Assembly: GCF_011305535.1 (NCBI RefSeq)
Contig: NZ_CP049905.1
Location: forward strand, 2,966,001-3,030,000
Reading direction: 5' to 3'
Source of the DNA: Diaphorobacter sp. HDW4B
GTDB lineage: Bacteria; Pseudomonadota; Gammaproteobacteria; Burkholderiales; Burkholderiaceae_C
Length of the DNA: 64,000 nt
The position numbers were made by a program, and so were the translations under genes. The notes under the pieces were generated by a model. It searched no databases. It was not told where the DNA came from and saw only the letters and a list, made by a program, of their open reading frames with translations. Of this stretch, positions 7,299 through 16,506 are shown one piece after another. The stretch's first letter is position 1; the number at the start of each line of letters is the position of its first letter.

Positions 7299-8453
7299 AT
7301 GAAAGCACGCATGCGTTTGCATTGGGTTGCCGCGGCAGCTGCCGCTGTGGCATTGGTCGCCTGTGGCGGTGGGGGCGGAAGCACCACACCGGCCGAGAAG
7401 GTCACAAAGGTTCGGGTGATGGGCGACAGCCTGTCGGACACCGGCACATTCGGCATCAAGGCCACTGTGCAGAATGCCGGCAATCCCAAGGACCCCAAGG
7501 GCGCTTCCTGGATGTGGGTCGAGCATGTGGCCAATCGCTATGGCGTCGAACTGTGCTCGCACTACCGTGCAACCAGCGAGACTGCCTATTCGACTGTTGC
7601 CAACTGCAGCAACTACGCAGTGGCCGGTGGTCGCATCAACAACTACACCAACCCGCAGGATCCGCACTCCATCACCAAGCAGATCACAGATGCAGGCGCC
7701 ACGGCCTATGCATCGGATGAGCTGGTGCTGATCGATGGCGGCGGCAACGATGCGGCTGACCTGTTCGGTGCCTATCTGGCGGCCTCGACCGATGGCGGCA
7801 AGAGCTTCTTCGCACTGCTGGGCACGATGCTCGACGCGGCGACCGTGCAGGCGCTGGCGGCGCAAGGTGCGGCTGGCATGCCCAAGGCAGGCGCTGCCTA
7901 CATGCAGGCGCTGGCGGTCTATTTCTCCAAGAACATCAAGACCAACACCTTCGACAAGGGCGCAACCCGCGTGGCCGTGCTGAACATGCCCGGCGTGACG
8001 CTGACGCCAAAGTTCCAGATGGTGCTCAAGAAGGTCACCGCGACGCAAGGCGCTGCGGCAGCCGCTCAGCTGAACACGCTGTTCGACACCTGGGTGCAGA
8101 CCTTCAACACGCAGCTGAAGACCAGCCTCGGCACCGATTCGCGTCTGGCACTGGTGGACTTCTATGACTCGTTCAAGGACCAGGCCGCCAATCCGGCGCA
8201 GTACTCCTACCAGAACGTGACCGACCCCGTCTGCTCGCCTACGGGTCAGGATGCATCCGGTCTGCCGACCTACACCTTCTCCACCTGCACGGCAGCATCG
8301 TTGTCTGCGAAGACACCACCCACAGGTGCAACCGGTGGTGCGGACTGGTGGCGCAGCTACGGTTTTGCCGATGCCTTCCACCCCACGCCATACGGCCAAC
8401 AACTGATGAGCCAGCTGGCCTCGCGCTCGCTGTCGCAAGCCGGTTGGTATTGA
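7299..8453 (+). CDS. SGNH/GDSL-family esterase lipoprotein
   Basis: A 384-residue secreted hydrolase, probably an esterase or lipase anchored to the outer membrane. The lipobox LVACG places the lipidated cysteine at residue 22, followed by a Gly-rich linker. All SGNH blocks are intact: GDSL with Ser44, the glycine of block II in the AVAGGRINNY segment, GGND with Asn150, and DAFH with Asp358 and His361. An AAGGAG ribosome-binding sequence precedes the ATG. It is followed after 33 bases by an OmpW-family gene, probably in one operon, and faces a second SGNH-family gene that has lost these residues. Natural substrate unknown. Confidence 0.88.
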   Translation: MKARMRLHWVAAAAAAVALVACGGGGGSTTPAEKVTKVRVMGDSLSDTGTFGIKATVQNAGNPKDPKGASWMWVEHVANRYGVELCSHYRATSETAYSTVANCSNYAVAGGRINNYTNPQDPHSITKQITDAGATAYASDELVLIDGGGNDAADLFGAYLAASTDGGKSFFALLGTMLDAATVQALAAQGAAGMPKAGAAYMQALAVYFSKNIKTNTFDKGATRVAVLNMPGVTLTPKFQMVLKKVTATQGAAAAAQLNTLFDTWVQTFNTQLKTSLGTDSRLALVDFYDSFKDQAANPAQYSYQNVTDPVCSPTGQDASGLPTYTFSTCTAASLSAKTPPTGATGGADWWRSYGFADAFHPTPYGQQLMSQLASRSLSQAGWY

Positions 8454-8486
8454 TCTGACCAGATATCGAACTCAGGAGGCAAATTC

Positions 8487-9158
8487 ATGAAAACCTTCCT
8501 CAAGGCCAGTGCTGCCGTGATGGTATTGGCAGCATGTGCAGCGGCGCAGGCGCAAGTCGCGGGCACGTTCAGCGCGCGTGCCGGTGTCACGCGCATCATG
8601 CCGGACGTGACGAGCGGCAACCTTTCCGCGCCGAGCTTTCCGGGCACCACGATCTCGGTGGGCGACGCGACCCAGGTGTCGGGTGGCGTGAACTACATGC
8701 TGACGGACAACATCTCTCTGGACTTGCCGCTGGCTCTGCCGTTCAAGCACAAGTTCTATGGTGATGGTGCGATCGCTGGCACGGGTCAGCTCGGTCAGGT
8801 CAAGGTGCTGCCAGCGACGCTGTTCGTGCAGTACCGTTTCCTCGAAGCGAACTCGGCCTTCCGTCCGTACGTCGGTCTGGGGGTGACCTACGCCAAGTTC
8901 TTCAAGAACCGCACGACCGCCACGCTGACCGGCCTGACCGGCGGCTCGCCGAACAACCCGACCACGGCCAAGATGGACAACAAGTTCGCTCTGACGCCGC
9001 AGATCGGCTTTGTCTACAACATCAACGAGCGCTGGTTCGTGAACGCTTCGTACTACAAGTCGTTCCTGAAGACCAAGGCGCACTTGTCCACAGGTCAGAG
9101 CATCTCGGTGAAGCTCAATCCCGACGTCGTGTCCTTCGACATCGGTTACAAGTTCTGA
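8487..9158 (+). CDS. ompW: OmpW-family outer membrane protein
   Basis: A 223-residue outer-membrane beta-barrel. The N-terminal signal peptide ends near AQAQ (residue 22-24), then an eight-strand barrel pattern follows with GVNYMLTDNISLDL, YRPYVGLGVTY-like and PQIGFVYNINERWFVNASYY segments, ending in GYKF with the terminal Phe recognised by the Bam complex. OmpW proteins give small hydrophobic molecules a path through the outer membrane. A strong AGGAGG site lies 8 bases before the ATG. Position directly after an esterase gene suggests uptake of released hydrophobic products, which is inference. The symbol is assigned by family only. Confidence 0.88.
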   Translation: MKTFLKASAAVMVLAACAAAQAQVAGTFSARAGVTRIMPDVTSGNLSAPSFPGTTISVGDATQVSGGVNYMLTDNISLDLPLALPFKHKFYGDGAIAGTGQLGQVKVLPATLFVQYRFLEANSAFRPYVGLGVTYAKFFKNRTTATLTGLTGGSPNNPTTAKMDNKFALTPQIGFVYNINERWFVNASYYKSFLKTKAHLSTGQSISVKLNPDVVSFDIGYKF

Positions 9159-9185
9159 ACGAAAACCTCCAAGGTGTTCAGCGGT

Positions 9186-9209
9186 CGACCCCTCGGGGTC
9201 GGCTTTTTT
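9186..9209 (+). terminator. intrinsic terminator after ompW
   Basis: Stem CGACCCC/GGGGTCG with a two-base loop, then GC and a run of six T, 27 bases after the ompW stop. Confidence 0.85.
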
Positions 9210-9246
9210 GTTTCTGCGCGCAGCAGCAATAGTGACGCCGGAAATG

Positions 9247-9285
9247 AAAACGGGCGGCAACCGGTTTTGCACCGATTGCCGCCCG
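9247..9285 (-). terminator. hairpin terminator after second SGNH-like gene
   Basis: A perfect 10-bp stem CGGGCGGCAA/TTGCCGCCCG, extended by 4 more pairs after one mismatch, is followed on the minus strand by TTTTCATTTC. It lies about 30 bases beyond the stop of the gene at 9317-10273. Confidence 0.75.
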
Positions 9286-9316
9286 TGGTCGCAATGACTG
9301 CGGGTGGAACGTCAGA

Positions 9317-10273
9317 TCACCACTGATTGATGATGATGTCGCGCGCGTAGTCGCCCAGACGGCGGTTGGCCTCGGGGCTCAGGTAGATCTTGTCGGCGAA
9401 CACGTAGCGGTTGTAGTTCACGTCGTTCACGGTGCTGGTGGTGCACAGTGCGGAGTTGATCTCGTTGGTGCCGATGCCAATGCCTGCGCCGGTGTCCACC
9501 GAGTTGCAGACAGGCTTGTCGCTGTTGGTGAAGCCGAAGCTGCCTGGGCTGCCTTCGAACAGGTTCACCTCGTAGGCCACGTCGATGTACATGACCTGCT
9601 TGCCGGTGAGGTTGTCGGTCAGGTCGATCTTGAGCTTGTTGTTCAGCGCGATGCTGAGCGAGCTGAGCAGAGCTTCCTTGTTGATGGCCTTGGCCCATGG
9701 CGAGCGGCTCAGGTCATAGGTGCCCGTCACGACGATGTGCTTGGCGCCAGCGCTGTTCAGGCGACGCACCTGCACAGCCAGATCGGCACCGGCTTGCACC
9801 ACGTTGGCTTTCAACTGCTCTTCGGTGATCGTGCCGTTGAGGAAGGCGTTGGTGTTGGCGATCACATCGCTCACGCCAGCGCTCACCACGAAAATGTCGT
9901 CGTTGGTGATCTTGTTGCTGGCGAGGAAGGTGTCGACCTGCTTGACGACGGTCGGCGTGTTGGCGTTGCCAACCACATCGGGCGTCGCGGAGATGCGGGC
10001 GTTGCCGTAGGCGTAGTTGGTGCCGCCCTTGGACGAGGCAGTGGTCTTCACGTCGTAGCGCGATGCGAACTGGGCGGTCCAGTTGTTGATGCTGCCATCA
10101 TTCACGGAATACGAGGTGCCGAGCTGACCCTGATCTGCGAGGCCGTCGCCAAAAATCACGAAGCGGTCGGGGCTGATTGCCGATTCCACACTGCTGGAGC
10201 CGCAAGCGGTGAGCAGGGCTGCCGAGGCGCAGGCCGCTGCCACAAGTGTGCGACGCATCCAATTTGCTGCCAT
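9317..10273 (-). CDS. SGNH-fold lipoprotein lacking catalytic residues
   Basis: A 318-residue lipoprotein with lipobox LLTACG (Cys24). Its block structure follows the SGNH hydrolase at 7299-8453, but each active-site position is changed: GDSL has become GDGL (Gly44 for the nucleophile Ser), the GxND of block III has become AGVSD (Ser135 for Asn), and DxxH has become DKIY (Tyr297 for His). The frame is clean and full length, so this is not simple decay; it suggests a binding or structural role. The start at 10273 has GGAG at correct spacing; an in-frame ATG lies 12 bases upstream. Convergent with ompW, with its own terminator. Confidence 0.85.
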   Translation of the reverse strand: MAANWMRRTLVAAACASAALLTACGSSSVESAISPDRFVIFGDGLADQGQLGTSYSVNDGSINNWTAQFASRYDVKTTASSKGGTNYAYGNARISATPDVVGNANTPTVVKQVDTFLASNKITNDDIFVVSAGVSDVIANTNAFLNGTITEEQLKANVVQAGADLAVQVRRLNSAGAKHIVVTGTYDLSRSPWAKAINKEALLSSLSIALNNKLKIDLTDNLTGKQVMYIDVAYEVNLFEGSPGSFGFTNSDKPVCNSVDTGAGIGIGTNEINSALCTTSTVNDVNYNRYVFADKIYLSPEANRRLGDYARDIIINQW

Positions 10274-10363
10274 AAAAATCTCCAAAACGATGGCGTGAGT
10301 GTAACTAGTGCATGTAAACCATGGGCGAGCATCCGCTACAAACTGTAGGGGGTGCTCTGGATG

Positions 10364-11359
10364 TCATGCGGCCGCTGCGCGTTGCAGTCGGTCGCGGACA
10401 CCTTCCCAATCTTCGGATTCTGGTGGCAACTCCACCCAGATGAGTTTGACCTCGGCGGTATCGAAGTCACGCAGCGCGGCAAACAGCTCCTTGCTTGCTT
10501 CATGTGCATCGTCGGGCATGCGGCGCAGCACCAGTCCCCTGGCGGGTGTGAGCATGCGCGTGCGAGAGTACACCGCGATGTTCGCGGTATCCTTGCCCAT
10601 GATTTCGAGCGCGGTCTGGATCTGCTTGGCGCTCATCAGTCGCACGGTGGCGCTGGGCGCGTAGTGCGCGAGCAGCGTGCCCGAAGCGCGCGGCGTGTGC
10701 TCCGGCATCTCTTCCTTGGACAGCGGGCGAATGCCGCAGGCGCGCTCGATGTCGTCGCGCGTGATTGCGCCGGGGCGCAGCAGCACGGGCGTGCCGCGTG
10801 TGCAGTCCACGATGGTCGATTCGATGCCGACCTCGCACGCGCCGCCATCGAGCACCAGCAGATCGTCGCCGAACTCCGAGGCCACATGCGCTGCGGTCGT
10901 CGGGCTCACGCGGCCGAACTTGTTGGCGCTGGGCGCGGCCACGCCCCACACGGGCTTGTCGAGCGTCTGGCAGGCCAGCAGCAGGTTATGCGCGACGGGG
11001 TGCGAAGGGCAACGCAGGCCCACGCTGTCCTGTCCGCCGGTCGAGGCCTTGGCGGCTTGCGGCAGGCGCGGCAGGATCACGGTGAGCGGACCGGGCCAGA
11101 AGGCGTCGATCAGCTTCTGGGCGAAGACCGGCACTTCCTTGGCGTAGCGCCGAATGCTGTCGGCGTCGGCCACATGCACGATCAACGGATGGTTGGTCGG
11201 TCGGCCCTTGGCGGCAAAAATCTGCGCCACGGCGGCGTCATCGTCGGCATCGGCTGCCAGACCATAGACCGTCTCCGTCGGCATGCCCAGCAGATCACCG
11301 CGTGCGAGCGCCTCGGCGGCCTTTTGCACCGCGTCGGGCTGACTTCCGTCCAGAATCAT
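10364..11359 (-). CDS. sua5: L-threonylcarbamoyladenylate synthase, Sua5 type
   Basis: It makes threonylcarbamoyl-AMP from threonine, bicarbonate and ATP for the t6A37 tRNA modification. The 331-residue product has the YrdC domain with MPTETVYGLAADA near residue 30, KGRPTNHPL and PSANKFGRVSPT, plus the C-terminal Sua5 domain, so it is the long form rather than short TsaC. The start at 11359 falls 16 bases after the purK stop; a longer frame would overlap purK by 71 bases. It appears to be the last gene of a purE-purK-sua5 operon. TsaB, a partner in the same modification, is encoded at 4646-5368. Confidence 0.92.
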   Translation of the reverse strand: MILDGSQPDAVQKAAEALARGDLLGMPTETVYGLAADADDDAAVAQIFAAKGRPTNHPLIVHVADADSIRRYAKEVPVFAQKLIDAFWPGPLTVILPRLPQAAKASTGGQDSVGLRCPSHPVAHNLLLACQTLDKPVWGVAAPSANKFGRVSPTTAAHVASEFGDDLLVLDGGACEVGIESTIVDCTRGTPVLLRPGAITRDDIERACGIRPLSKEEMPEHTPRASGTLLAHYAPSATVRLMSAKQIQTALEIMGKDTANIAVYSRTRMLTPARGLVLRRMPDDAHEASKELFAALRDFDTAEVKLIWVELPPESEDWEGVRDRLQRAAAA

Positions 11360-11375
11360 GACGTGCTGCCCGCTT

Positions 11376-12551
11376 TCAGAACGGCTCGATGCCAAGGATG
11401 GCAGCGGCTTTGAGCGCAATCTCACGCACGGCCTCGGGTGTGGCACCGGTGATGTTCAGGTGACCCATCTTGCGCGCGCGCTTGGCGTCGTGCTTGCCGT
11501 AGAGGTGCAGCGTCGCACCCGGCAGAGCCAGCACCTGATCCCAGGCGGGCGTCTTGGCTTCGGTGGAATCCTTGAACCACAGATCGCCCAGCAGATTCAG
11601 CATGATCGACGGGCTGTGCTGACGCGGTTGCGTGAGCGGCAGATTGGTCATGCAGCGCACCTGCAGCTCGAACTGCGACACATCGCAGGCGTTCTGGCTG
11701 TAATGGCCGCTGTTGTGCGGACGCGGGGCGATTTCGTTGACGACCAGCATGCCGTCGGTCAGCACGAAGAATTCCACGCACAGCACGCCGACGTAGTCGA
11801 GACCGATGGCAACCGACTTGGCGGCGGCGATGGCCTTTTCCACGGTCGTCGCGGGCAGGTTGCCTGCGTAGACTTCGGTGACGGCCAGAATGCCTTCGCG
11901 GTGCAGATTGCGCTGCACCGGCAGGTTGACGATGCTGCCATCGCGACCACGGGCGACGATGACGGAGCATTCGTGCGCCAGCGGCAGCATTTTTTCGAGC
12001 ACGCAGGCCACGCGGCCCAGTTGCTCCCAGGCGGTGTTGAGCTCTTCGCGCGTCTTCACGCGGACCTGGCCCTTGCCGTCGTAGCCCATGCGGGCGGTTT
12101 TCAGAATGCCGGGCAGCAGCGCGTCGTTGACGGCGGCCAGTTGCGCGGGCGTTTCGATCACGGCATAGGGCGCGCAGGGCACGCCGCATTTCACGAAATG
12201 CGCCTTTTCCGCAGCGCGGTCCTGCGCGATCGCAACGGACGATCCGGCGGGCGACACGGGCAGCGACTCGGCCAGCTTGTTCAGCGAACCGGCGGGCACG
12301 TTCTCGAATTCGGTGGTGACGGCTGCGCAGAGCTTGGCGAGTTCAGCCAAACCTTGTGGATCTTCGTAACCCGTGCGGATGTGGTGGTGGCTGACCAGAC
12401 CGGCGGGGCTGGTCGCGTCCTTGTCCAGCACGGCGGTGAAGTAGCCCATGGCCTGCGCGGTCTGCGCGAACATGCGGCCAAGTTGGCCGCCGCCCAGCAC
12501 ACCGAGGGTGGCGCCGGGCAGGATCACTGCGGAATCATTCTGGGTGCTCAT
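11376..12551 (-). CDS. purK: 5-(carboxyamino)imidazole ribonucleotide synthase
   Basis: The ATP-grasp enzyme that carboxylates AIR to N5-CAIR in purine synthesis. The 391-residue product starts with GATLGVLGGGQLGRMF, the nucleotide-fold signature, and has the ATP-grasp segments KTARMGYDGKGQ, ECSVIVARG and NEIAPRPHNSGHYS. Length is normal. It overlaps purE by 4 bases (ATGA) and is followed closely by sua5. Acts directly with PurE. Confidence 0.96.
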   Translation of the reverse strand: MSTQNDSAVILPGATLGVLGGGQLGRMFAQTAQAMGYFTAVLDKDATSPAGLVSHHHIRTGYEDPQGLAELAKLCAAVTTEFENVPAGSLNKLAESLPVSPAGSSVAIAQDRAAEKAHFVKCGVPCAPYAVIETPAQLAAVNDALLPGILKTARMGYDGKGQVRVKTREELNTAWEQLGRVACVLEKMLPLAHECSVIVARGRDGSIVNLPVQRNLHREGILAVTEVYAGNLPATTVEKAIAAAKSVAIGLDYVGVLCVEFFVLTDGMLVVNEIAPRPHNSGHYSQNACDVSQFELQVRCMTNLPLTQPRQHSPSIMLNLLGDLWFKDSTEAKTPAWDQVLALPGATLHLYGKHDAKRARKMGHLNITGATPEAVREIALKAAAILGIEPF

Positions 12552-13045
12552 GCGGACACCGGAGGCAGGGTCATGGCGCGCGCGGCGTTGGTCTGCTCGA
12601 CGCGGAAGGCTTCGAGCTTCTTGCGCAGGGCCGGATCTTCGTTGGCCAGCAGGGCCACGGCGAACAGCGCCGCGTTGGCCGCACCGGCAGTGCCGATGGC
12701 GAAGGTGGCAACCGGCACGCCCTTGGGCATCTGCACGATGGAGTGCAGCGAATCCACGCCTTGCAGGTGGCGGCTGGCGACGGGCACGCCGAGCACCGGC
12801 ACGGTGGTCTTGGCGGCGATCATGCCCGGCAGGTGGGCAGCGCCGCCCGCCCCCGCGATGATGGCCTTGAGGCCACGGTCGGCAGCGGCTTCCGCGTAGC
12901 GGAACATGTCGTCGGGCATGCGATGGGCCGAAACCACTTGCGCCTCATGGGCGATGCCGAATTGTTCGAGGATGGCAACTGCGTGCTGCATGGTCTCCCA
13001 GTCGCTGCTGGAGCCCATCACCACGCCGATTTGGATGGAGTTCAT
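12548..13045 (-). CDS. purE: N5-carboxyaminoimidazole ribonucleotide mutase
   Basis: Converts N5-CAIR to CAIR in de novo purine synthesis. The 165-residue protein carries the class I PurE signatures GSSSDWETM near residue 11, VVSAHRMPD near 40 and IAGAGGAAHLPGM near 70. It leads the purE-purK-sua5 operon. On the minus strand a TAAAAT sequence about 60 bases before the start could be a -10 element. The upstream 269 bases are shared with the divergent cnoX gene. Confidence 0.96.
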   Translation of the reverse strand: MNSIQIGVVMGSSSDWETMQHAVAILEQFGIAHEAQVVSAHRMPDDMFRYAEAAADRGLKAIIAGAGGAAHLPGMIAAKTTVPVLGVPVASRHLQGVDSLHSIVQMPKGVPVATFAIGTAGAANAALFAVALLANEDPALRKKLEAFRVEQTNAARAMTLPPVSA

Positions 13046-13314
13046 TTTGGTAGGTGCGAGGGGCGGCCCGGTGGCTGCCCCGCTGGGGTGGAACCCACGA
13101 TTTTACTTTTTGTGGACGGGTCGCGTGAAATGAGCTGGGGAATAGCGCGGTCAAGCGCAAAGTCCGGCGGCTGGCCGGTGTTCTCTTTGTCTCGTGAATA
13201 TGCTGGAGAATGGCGGTTTGCCGAGGGGCGGGAGCCCAAGCGTCGGATCGCTTGTGAATTCTCCCGATAACCCCATCTGTACCGCTTCCACCATCCACGT
13301 CACCGGGTTTTGCC

Positions 13315-14211
13315 ATGATTGATGTCACCGTAGAGAATTTTGAAGCCGAAGTCATCGCCGCGTCGATGCAAACCCCCGTTCTGGTGGATTTCTGGGCGCC
13401 GTGGTGCGGCCCGTGCAAGACGCTGGGCCCGATTCTGGAGAAGGTCGAGGTCGAATACGCAGGTCGTTTCAAGCTCGTGAAGATCGATTCCGACCAGCAG
13501 CAGGAACTGGCTGGCGCCTTCGGTATCCGCAGCATTCCCACCTGCATTTTGATGAAGAACGGCCAGCCGGTGGACGGCTTCATGGGCGCGCAAAGCGAAG
13601 GTCAGGTCAAGCAGTTCCTCGACAAGCACCTGCCGCCAGCCGACGAAGTCGCCGCTGAAGAAGACGTGGCTGCTGCCGACGATGCGCTGGCCGAGGAAGA
13701 TGCCGAATCCGCGCTCGAACGCTATCAGCACGCGGTGGTGACCGATCCAGCGAACGACGATGCGCGCTACGACTACGTCAAGCTGCTGCTGCAACTGGGC
13801 CGCGAAGACGACGCCAAGGTGGCGTTCGCTCCGGTGATCGCCAAGGCAGCCACCTCGCGCAAACTCAGCGCACTCAAGGCCTGGATGGATGCGCTGGACT
13901 TCTCCGCGCAAAGCGGCCCGATCGCCGAATTCGACGCGAAGATCGCCGCCAACAAGCGCGACTTCGATACCCGCTTCGGCCGCGCCCGCAAGCTGGTCGC
14001 CGAACAAAAGTGGACCGACGCCATGGACGAGTTGCTCGACATCCTCATGCGCGACAAGACCTGGAACGAAGACGCCGCGCGCAAGCTGTACATCGCGATC
14101 CTCGAGCTGATCGAGCCGCCCAAGGTCAAGGTCGCCGATGGCCAGATTCCTCCCGAAGACCCGACCGTGGCGACCTATCGCCGCCGTCTCTCCAGCGTCG
14201 TGCTCAGCTGA
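13315..14211 (+). CDS. cnoX: thioredoxin-domain chaperedoxin (CnoX/YbbN type)
   Basis: The 298-residue protein combines an N-terminal thioredoxin domain, residues 1-110 with active-site WCGPC (Cys31, Cys34), and a C-terminal TPR-like helical region. This is the layout of CnoX/YbbN, which protects proteins from oxidation and aggregation and hands them to GroEL. E. coli CnoX lacks the full CxxC pair; here both cysteines are present, so real thiol-disulphide activity is plausible, as in other proteobacterial members. It is followed after 16 bases by a lipoprotein gene, probably in one transcript. Confidence 0.88.
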   Translation: MIDVTVENFEAEVIAASMQTPVLVDFWAPWCGPCKTLGPILEKVEVEYAGRFKLVKIDSDQQQELAGAFGIRSIPTCILMKNGQPVDGFMGAQSEGQVKQFLDKHLPPADEVAAEEDVAAADDALAEEDAESALERYQHAVVTDPANDDARYDYVKLLLQLGREDDAKVAFAPVIAKAATSRKLSALKAWMDALDFSAQSGPIAEFDAKIAANKRDFDTRFGRARKLVAEQKWTDAMDELLDILMRDKTWNEDAARKLYIAILELIEPPKVKVADGQIPPEDPTVATYRRRLSSVVLS

Positions 14212-14227
14212 GCGCGCAGGGCGAGTC

Positions 14228-15112
14228 GTGAACAACGGGCGCTGCGCATCGTCGGCAGGAGTCGCTCGCCGCAGCATTCTGTGGGGCGGACTGGCGCTGC
14301 TCGGCGGGTGCGCGAATGTGCCCAGGCCCGACGCCCGCATCACCGGGCGGGCGTTCTCGAAGACGCGCATCTACATTCCGCCGGACGCTGTCTTTGAGGC
14401 CGCGCTGATGGACGTGACCAACGAGAACGAGCCGCCCGTGGCGCTGGCCCGTCAGCGCATCGAGCCCGCAGGGCAGGCTCCGTTCGATCTGAACATTCCC
14501 TTCGAGACGAGCGACCTCAAGCGCAACGGCAAGTACGTGGTGCAGGCGCAGGTGTCGCTCTACAACCAGTTGCTGTTCTACTCGCCGGGCTCGCATCCGG
14601 TGATGGCGGACCCGGCGTTTCACCGCACCGACGTTATCCTCGAACCCTATCCGCGAACCTATGCCACGGTGCGTGCGGGCATTGCCTTCACGCAGACGCA
14701 CTGGCGACTGGTGAGCGTGGGCGAGGAGCCGACGAGCACCGTCTCCGAGCCTGAAAAGGGCGCTGCGCCGCCGTTCATTCTGTTCCACCCTTCACGCAGT
14801 GGTCTGCCCGAGGGCATGGCGCAGGGCGAGTTTTCGGGCTCGGGCGGCTGCAATCGATTTCTGGGCAGCTACGAGATTCAGGGCGCGCGCTTGCGGCTCA
14901 AGCTCAACACCACCTCGATCCGGCTGTGCCTGGAAGGCGGCAAGGACGAGGCGGTCTTTCTGAGCGCGCTGATGCAGGCCAGCGGCTTCATGCAGCGTGG
15001 CAAAGAACTGGTGCTGCGCGATCAGGACGGCAAACCGTTTCTGCGTTTTCGTGCGGACGAGGCGGGCGAGGCGGCCTTCGAGCCCTACGAGCCGGAGAAT
15101 TCTCCGCAGTGA
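14228..15112 (+). CDS. YbaY-like and META-domain lipoprotein
   Basis: A 294-residue lipoprotein. The start is taken as GTG at 14228, giving a twin-Arg/hydrophobic signal (VARRSILWGGLALLGGC) with lipobox LGGC; longer frames overlap cnoX. After it comes a YbaY-type domain with residues such as RIYIPPDAVFEAALMDV, and from about residue 195 a META/HslJ domain opening GEFSGSGGCNRFLGSYE. HslJ-type domains are envelope-stress related in E. coli. The GTG start and the joining of two small domains in one lipoprotein are the notable points. It shares a bidirectional terminator with purC. Confidence 0.82.
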   Translation: MNNGRCASSAGVARRSILWGGLALLGGCANVPRPDARITGRAFSKTRIYIPPDAVFEAALMDVTNENEPPVALARQRIEPAGQAPFDLNIPFETSDLKRNGKYVVQAQVSLYNQLLFYSPGSHPVMADPAFHRTDVILEPYPRTYATVRAGIAFTQTHWRLVSVGEEPTSTVSEPEKGAAPPFILFHPSRSGLPEGMAQGEFSGSGGCNRFLGSYEIQGARLRLKLNTTSIRLCLEGGKDEAVFLSALMQASGFMQRGKELVLRDQDGKPFLRFRADEAGEAAFEPYEPENSPQ

Positions 15113-15135
15113 TGAAACCCGCTGGTGCGGAATGC

Positions 15136-15172
15136 AAAAAGCCGCCGGACCAGAAACCCAGGAGGCTTTTTT
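15136..15172. terminator. bidirectional terminator between META lipoprotein gene and purC
   Basis: AAAAAGCC-CC pairs with GG-GGCTTTTT around one mismatch; the stem has T-runs on both strands, serving both convergent genes. Confidence 0.82.
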
Positions 15173-15195
15173 GCGAGTGACGCGGCCGAGCCGAA

Positions 15196-16116
15196 TCAGG
15201 CGGTCAGGCGTTCCAGCGCTTCGCGGTACTTGGCGGCGGTCTTCTCGACCACGTCGCGCGGCAGGCGAGGTGCGGGAGCGGTCTTGTCCCATGCCTTGCC
15301 GTTGATGCGCACGGCTTCGAGCCAGTCGCGCACGAACTGCTTGTCATAGCTCGGCGGGTTCGCGCCGGTCTTGAGGGCTTCTTCGTAGCCTTCGACGGGC
15401 CAGTAGCGCGAGCTGTCGGGGGTCAGCACTTCGTCCATCAGCACCAGCTCGCCTTCGGGCGTCAGGCCGAATTCGAACTTGGTGTCAGCAATGATCATGC
15501 CCTTGGTCAGCGCGATGGCGGCGGCCTTTTCGTACAGCTCGATGCTCACGTCACGGATGCGCTTGGCGAGCTCTTCGCCGACGATTTCCACGGTCTGCTC
15601 GAAGGTGATGTTCTCGTCGTGCTCACCGGCTGCAGCCTTGGCGGCAGGGGTGTAGATCGACTGGGGCAGCTTGGCCGCGTTGGTCAGGCCTTCGGGCAGC
15701 GGAACGCCGCAGACCGAACGCGATTCCTGGTATTCCTTCCAGCCGCTGCCGGCCAGATAGCCACGCACCACGGCCTCGACCGGAATCGGCTTCAGGCGCT
15801 TGACCAGCATCGAGCGACCGACGACCTGAGGCACTTCGGCGGGCGTGACCACGCTTTCGGGCGCTTCGCCGGTCAGGTGGTTGGGGACGATGCCTTGCAG
15901 CTTGTCGAACCAAAACAGGGCCATCTGGGTCAGCAGCTCGCCCTTGCCGGGGATGGGCTCGCCCATGATCACGTCGAACGCGGACAGACGATCGGAGGCC
16001 ACCATCAGGATGCGGTCGTCACCCACTGCATAGTTGTCGCGCACCTTGCCGCGAGCCAGCAGCGGCAGCGAGGTCAGGGCGGAGGTATGCAGAGCGGAAG
16101 AGCTTGGCTGAGTCAT
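15196..16116 (-). CDS. purC: phosphoribosylaminoimidazole-succinocarboxamide synthase
   Basis: Joins CAIR and aspartate to SAICAR in purine synthesis. The 306-residue product has the [32 protein letters not shown] N-terminus, [17 protein letters not shown] and [35 protein letters not shown] signatures (shown here in parts). Its size and sequence fit the eukaryote/proteobacterial long form. It is separated from purE-purK by about 2.1 kb and transcribed in the same direction, with its own upstream region at 16117-16506. Confidence 0.95.
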   Translation of the reverse strand: MTQPSSSALHTSALTSLPLLARGKVRDNYAVGDDRILMVASDRLSAFDVIMGEPIPGKGELLTQMALFWFDKLQGIVPNHLTGEAPESVVTPAEVPQVVGRSMLVKRLKPIPVEAVVRGYLAGSGWKEYQESRSVCGVPLPEGLTNAAKLPQSIYTPAAKAAAGEHDENITFEQTVEIVGEELAKRIRDVSIELYEKAAAIALTKGMIIADTKFEFGLTPEGELVLMDEVLTPDSSRYWPVEGYEEALKTGANPPSYDKQFVRDWLEAVRINGKAWDKTAPAPRLPRDVVEKTAAKYREALERLTA

Positions 16117-16506
16117 TGCGGTTATCGGACAAACACAAAAAAGAAATCCCGCCGGAGCAGATCATTGATCGAAGGCACGCGGGGCCAACGAATCAGGTTG
16201 AGGCGGGACGTGAGAGGTGATTTTACGCCTGCGCCGCTTTCAACAGCGACCAAATGGCGGATGGCGGCAGACTCGCGAGAGGGTGATCCCGTACGGGGCT
16301 TCCCGAATAACTTCGCATTGTGACTGTTTTTTTTCAGCTTGGCATCTGTAACAGCTAACCCCGGCGCAGCGGCAGGTCAGGCGTTGATTTTCCCCATCGC
16401 CGCGAGCATAGTGAAACCCAGATTGAGTGCATTCAAGTTCGGCCGTCCGCCCCCTGATTGACAGGGAGCGGGCATTGTTCAAACCCTGCGTCACAGGAGA
16501 CGTTTT
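16117..16506. other. intergenic region, divergent purC/hpf promoters
   Basis: These 390 bases carry no gene that I can support. On the minus strand a TAAAAT at 16225-16220 is a candidate -10 for purC. A long T-run at about 16327-16335 and a TTGACA near 16456 lie on the hpf side, but no convincing -10 pairs with the latter. An AGGAG sequence precedes the hpf ATG. Confidence 0.4.

Noticed and set aside
9317..10273. Treating the second SGNH gene as a pseudogene
   Set aside because: The frame is intact from ribosome-binding site to terminator with lipobox and conserved blocks, so only the catalytic residues are lost.
16339..16357. Sigma-54-like promoter TTGGCAT...CAGCT before hpf
   Set aside because: The distance between the GG and GC elements is one base too long for a -24/-12 promoter.
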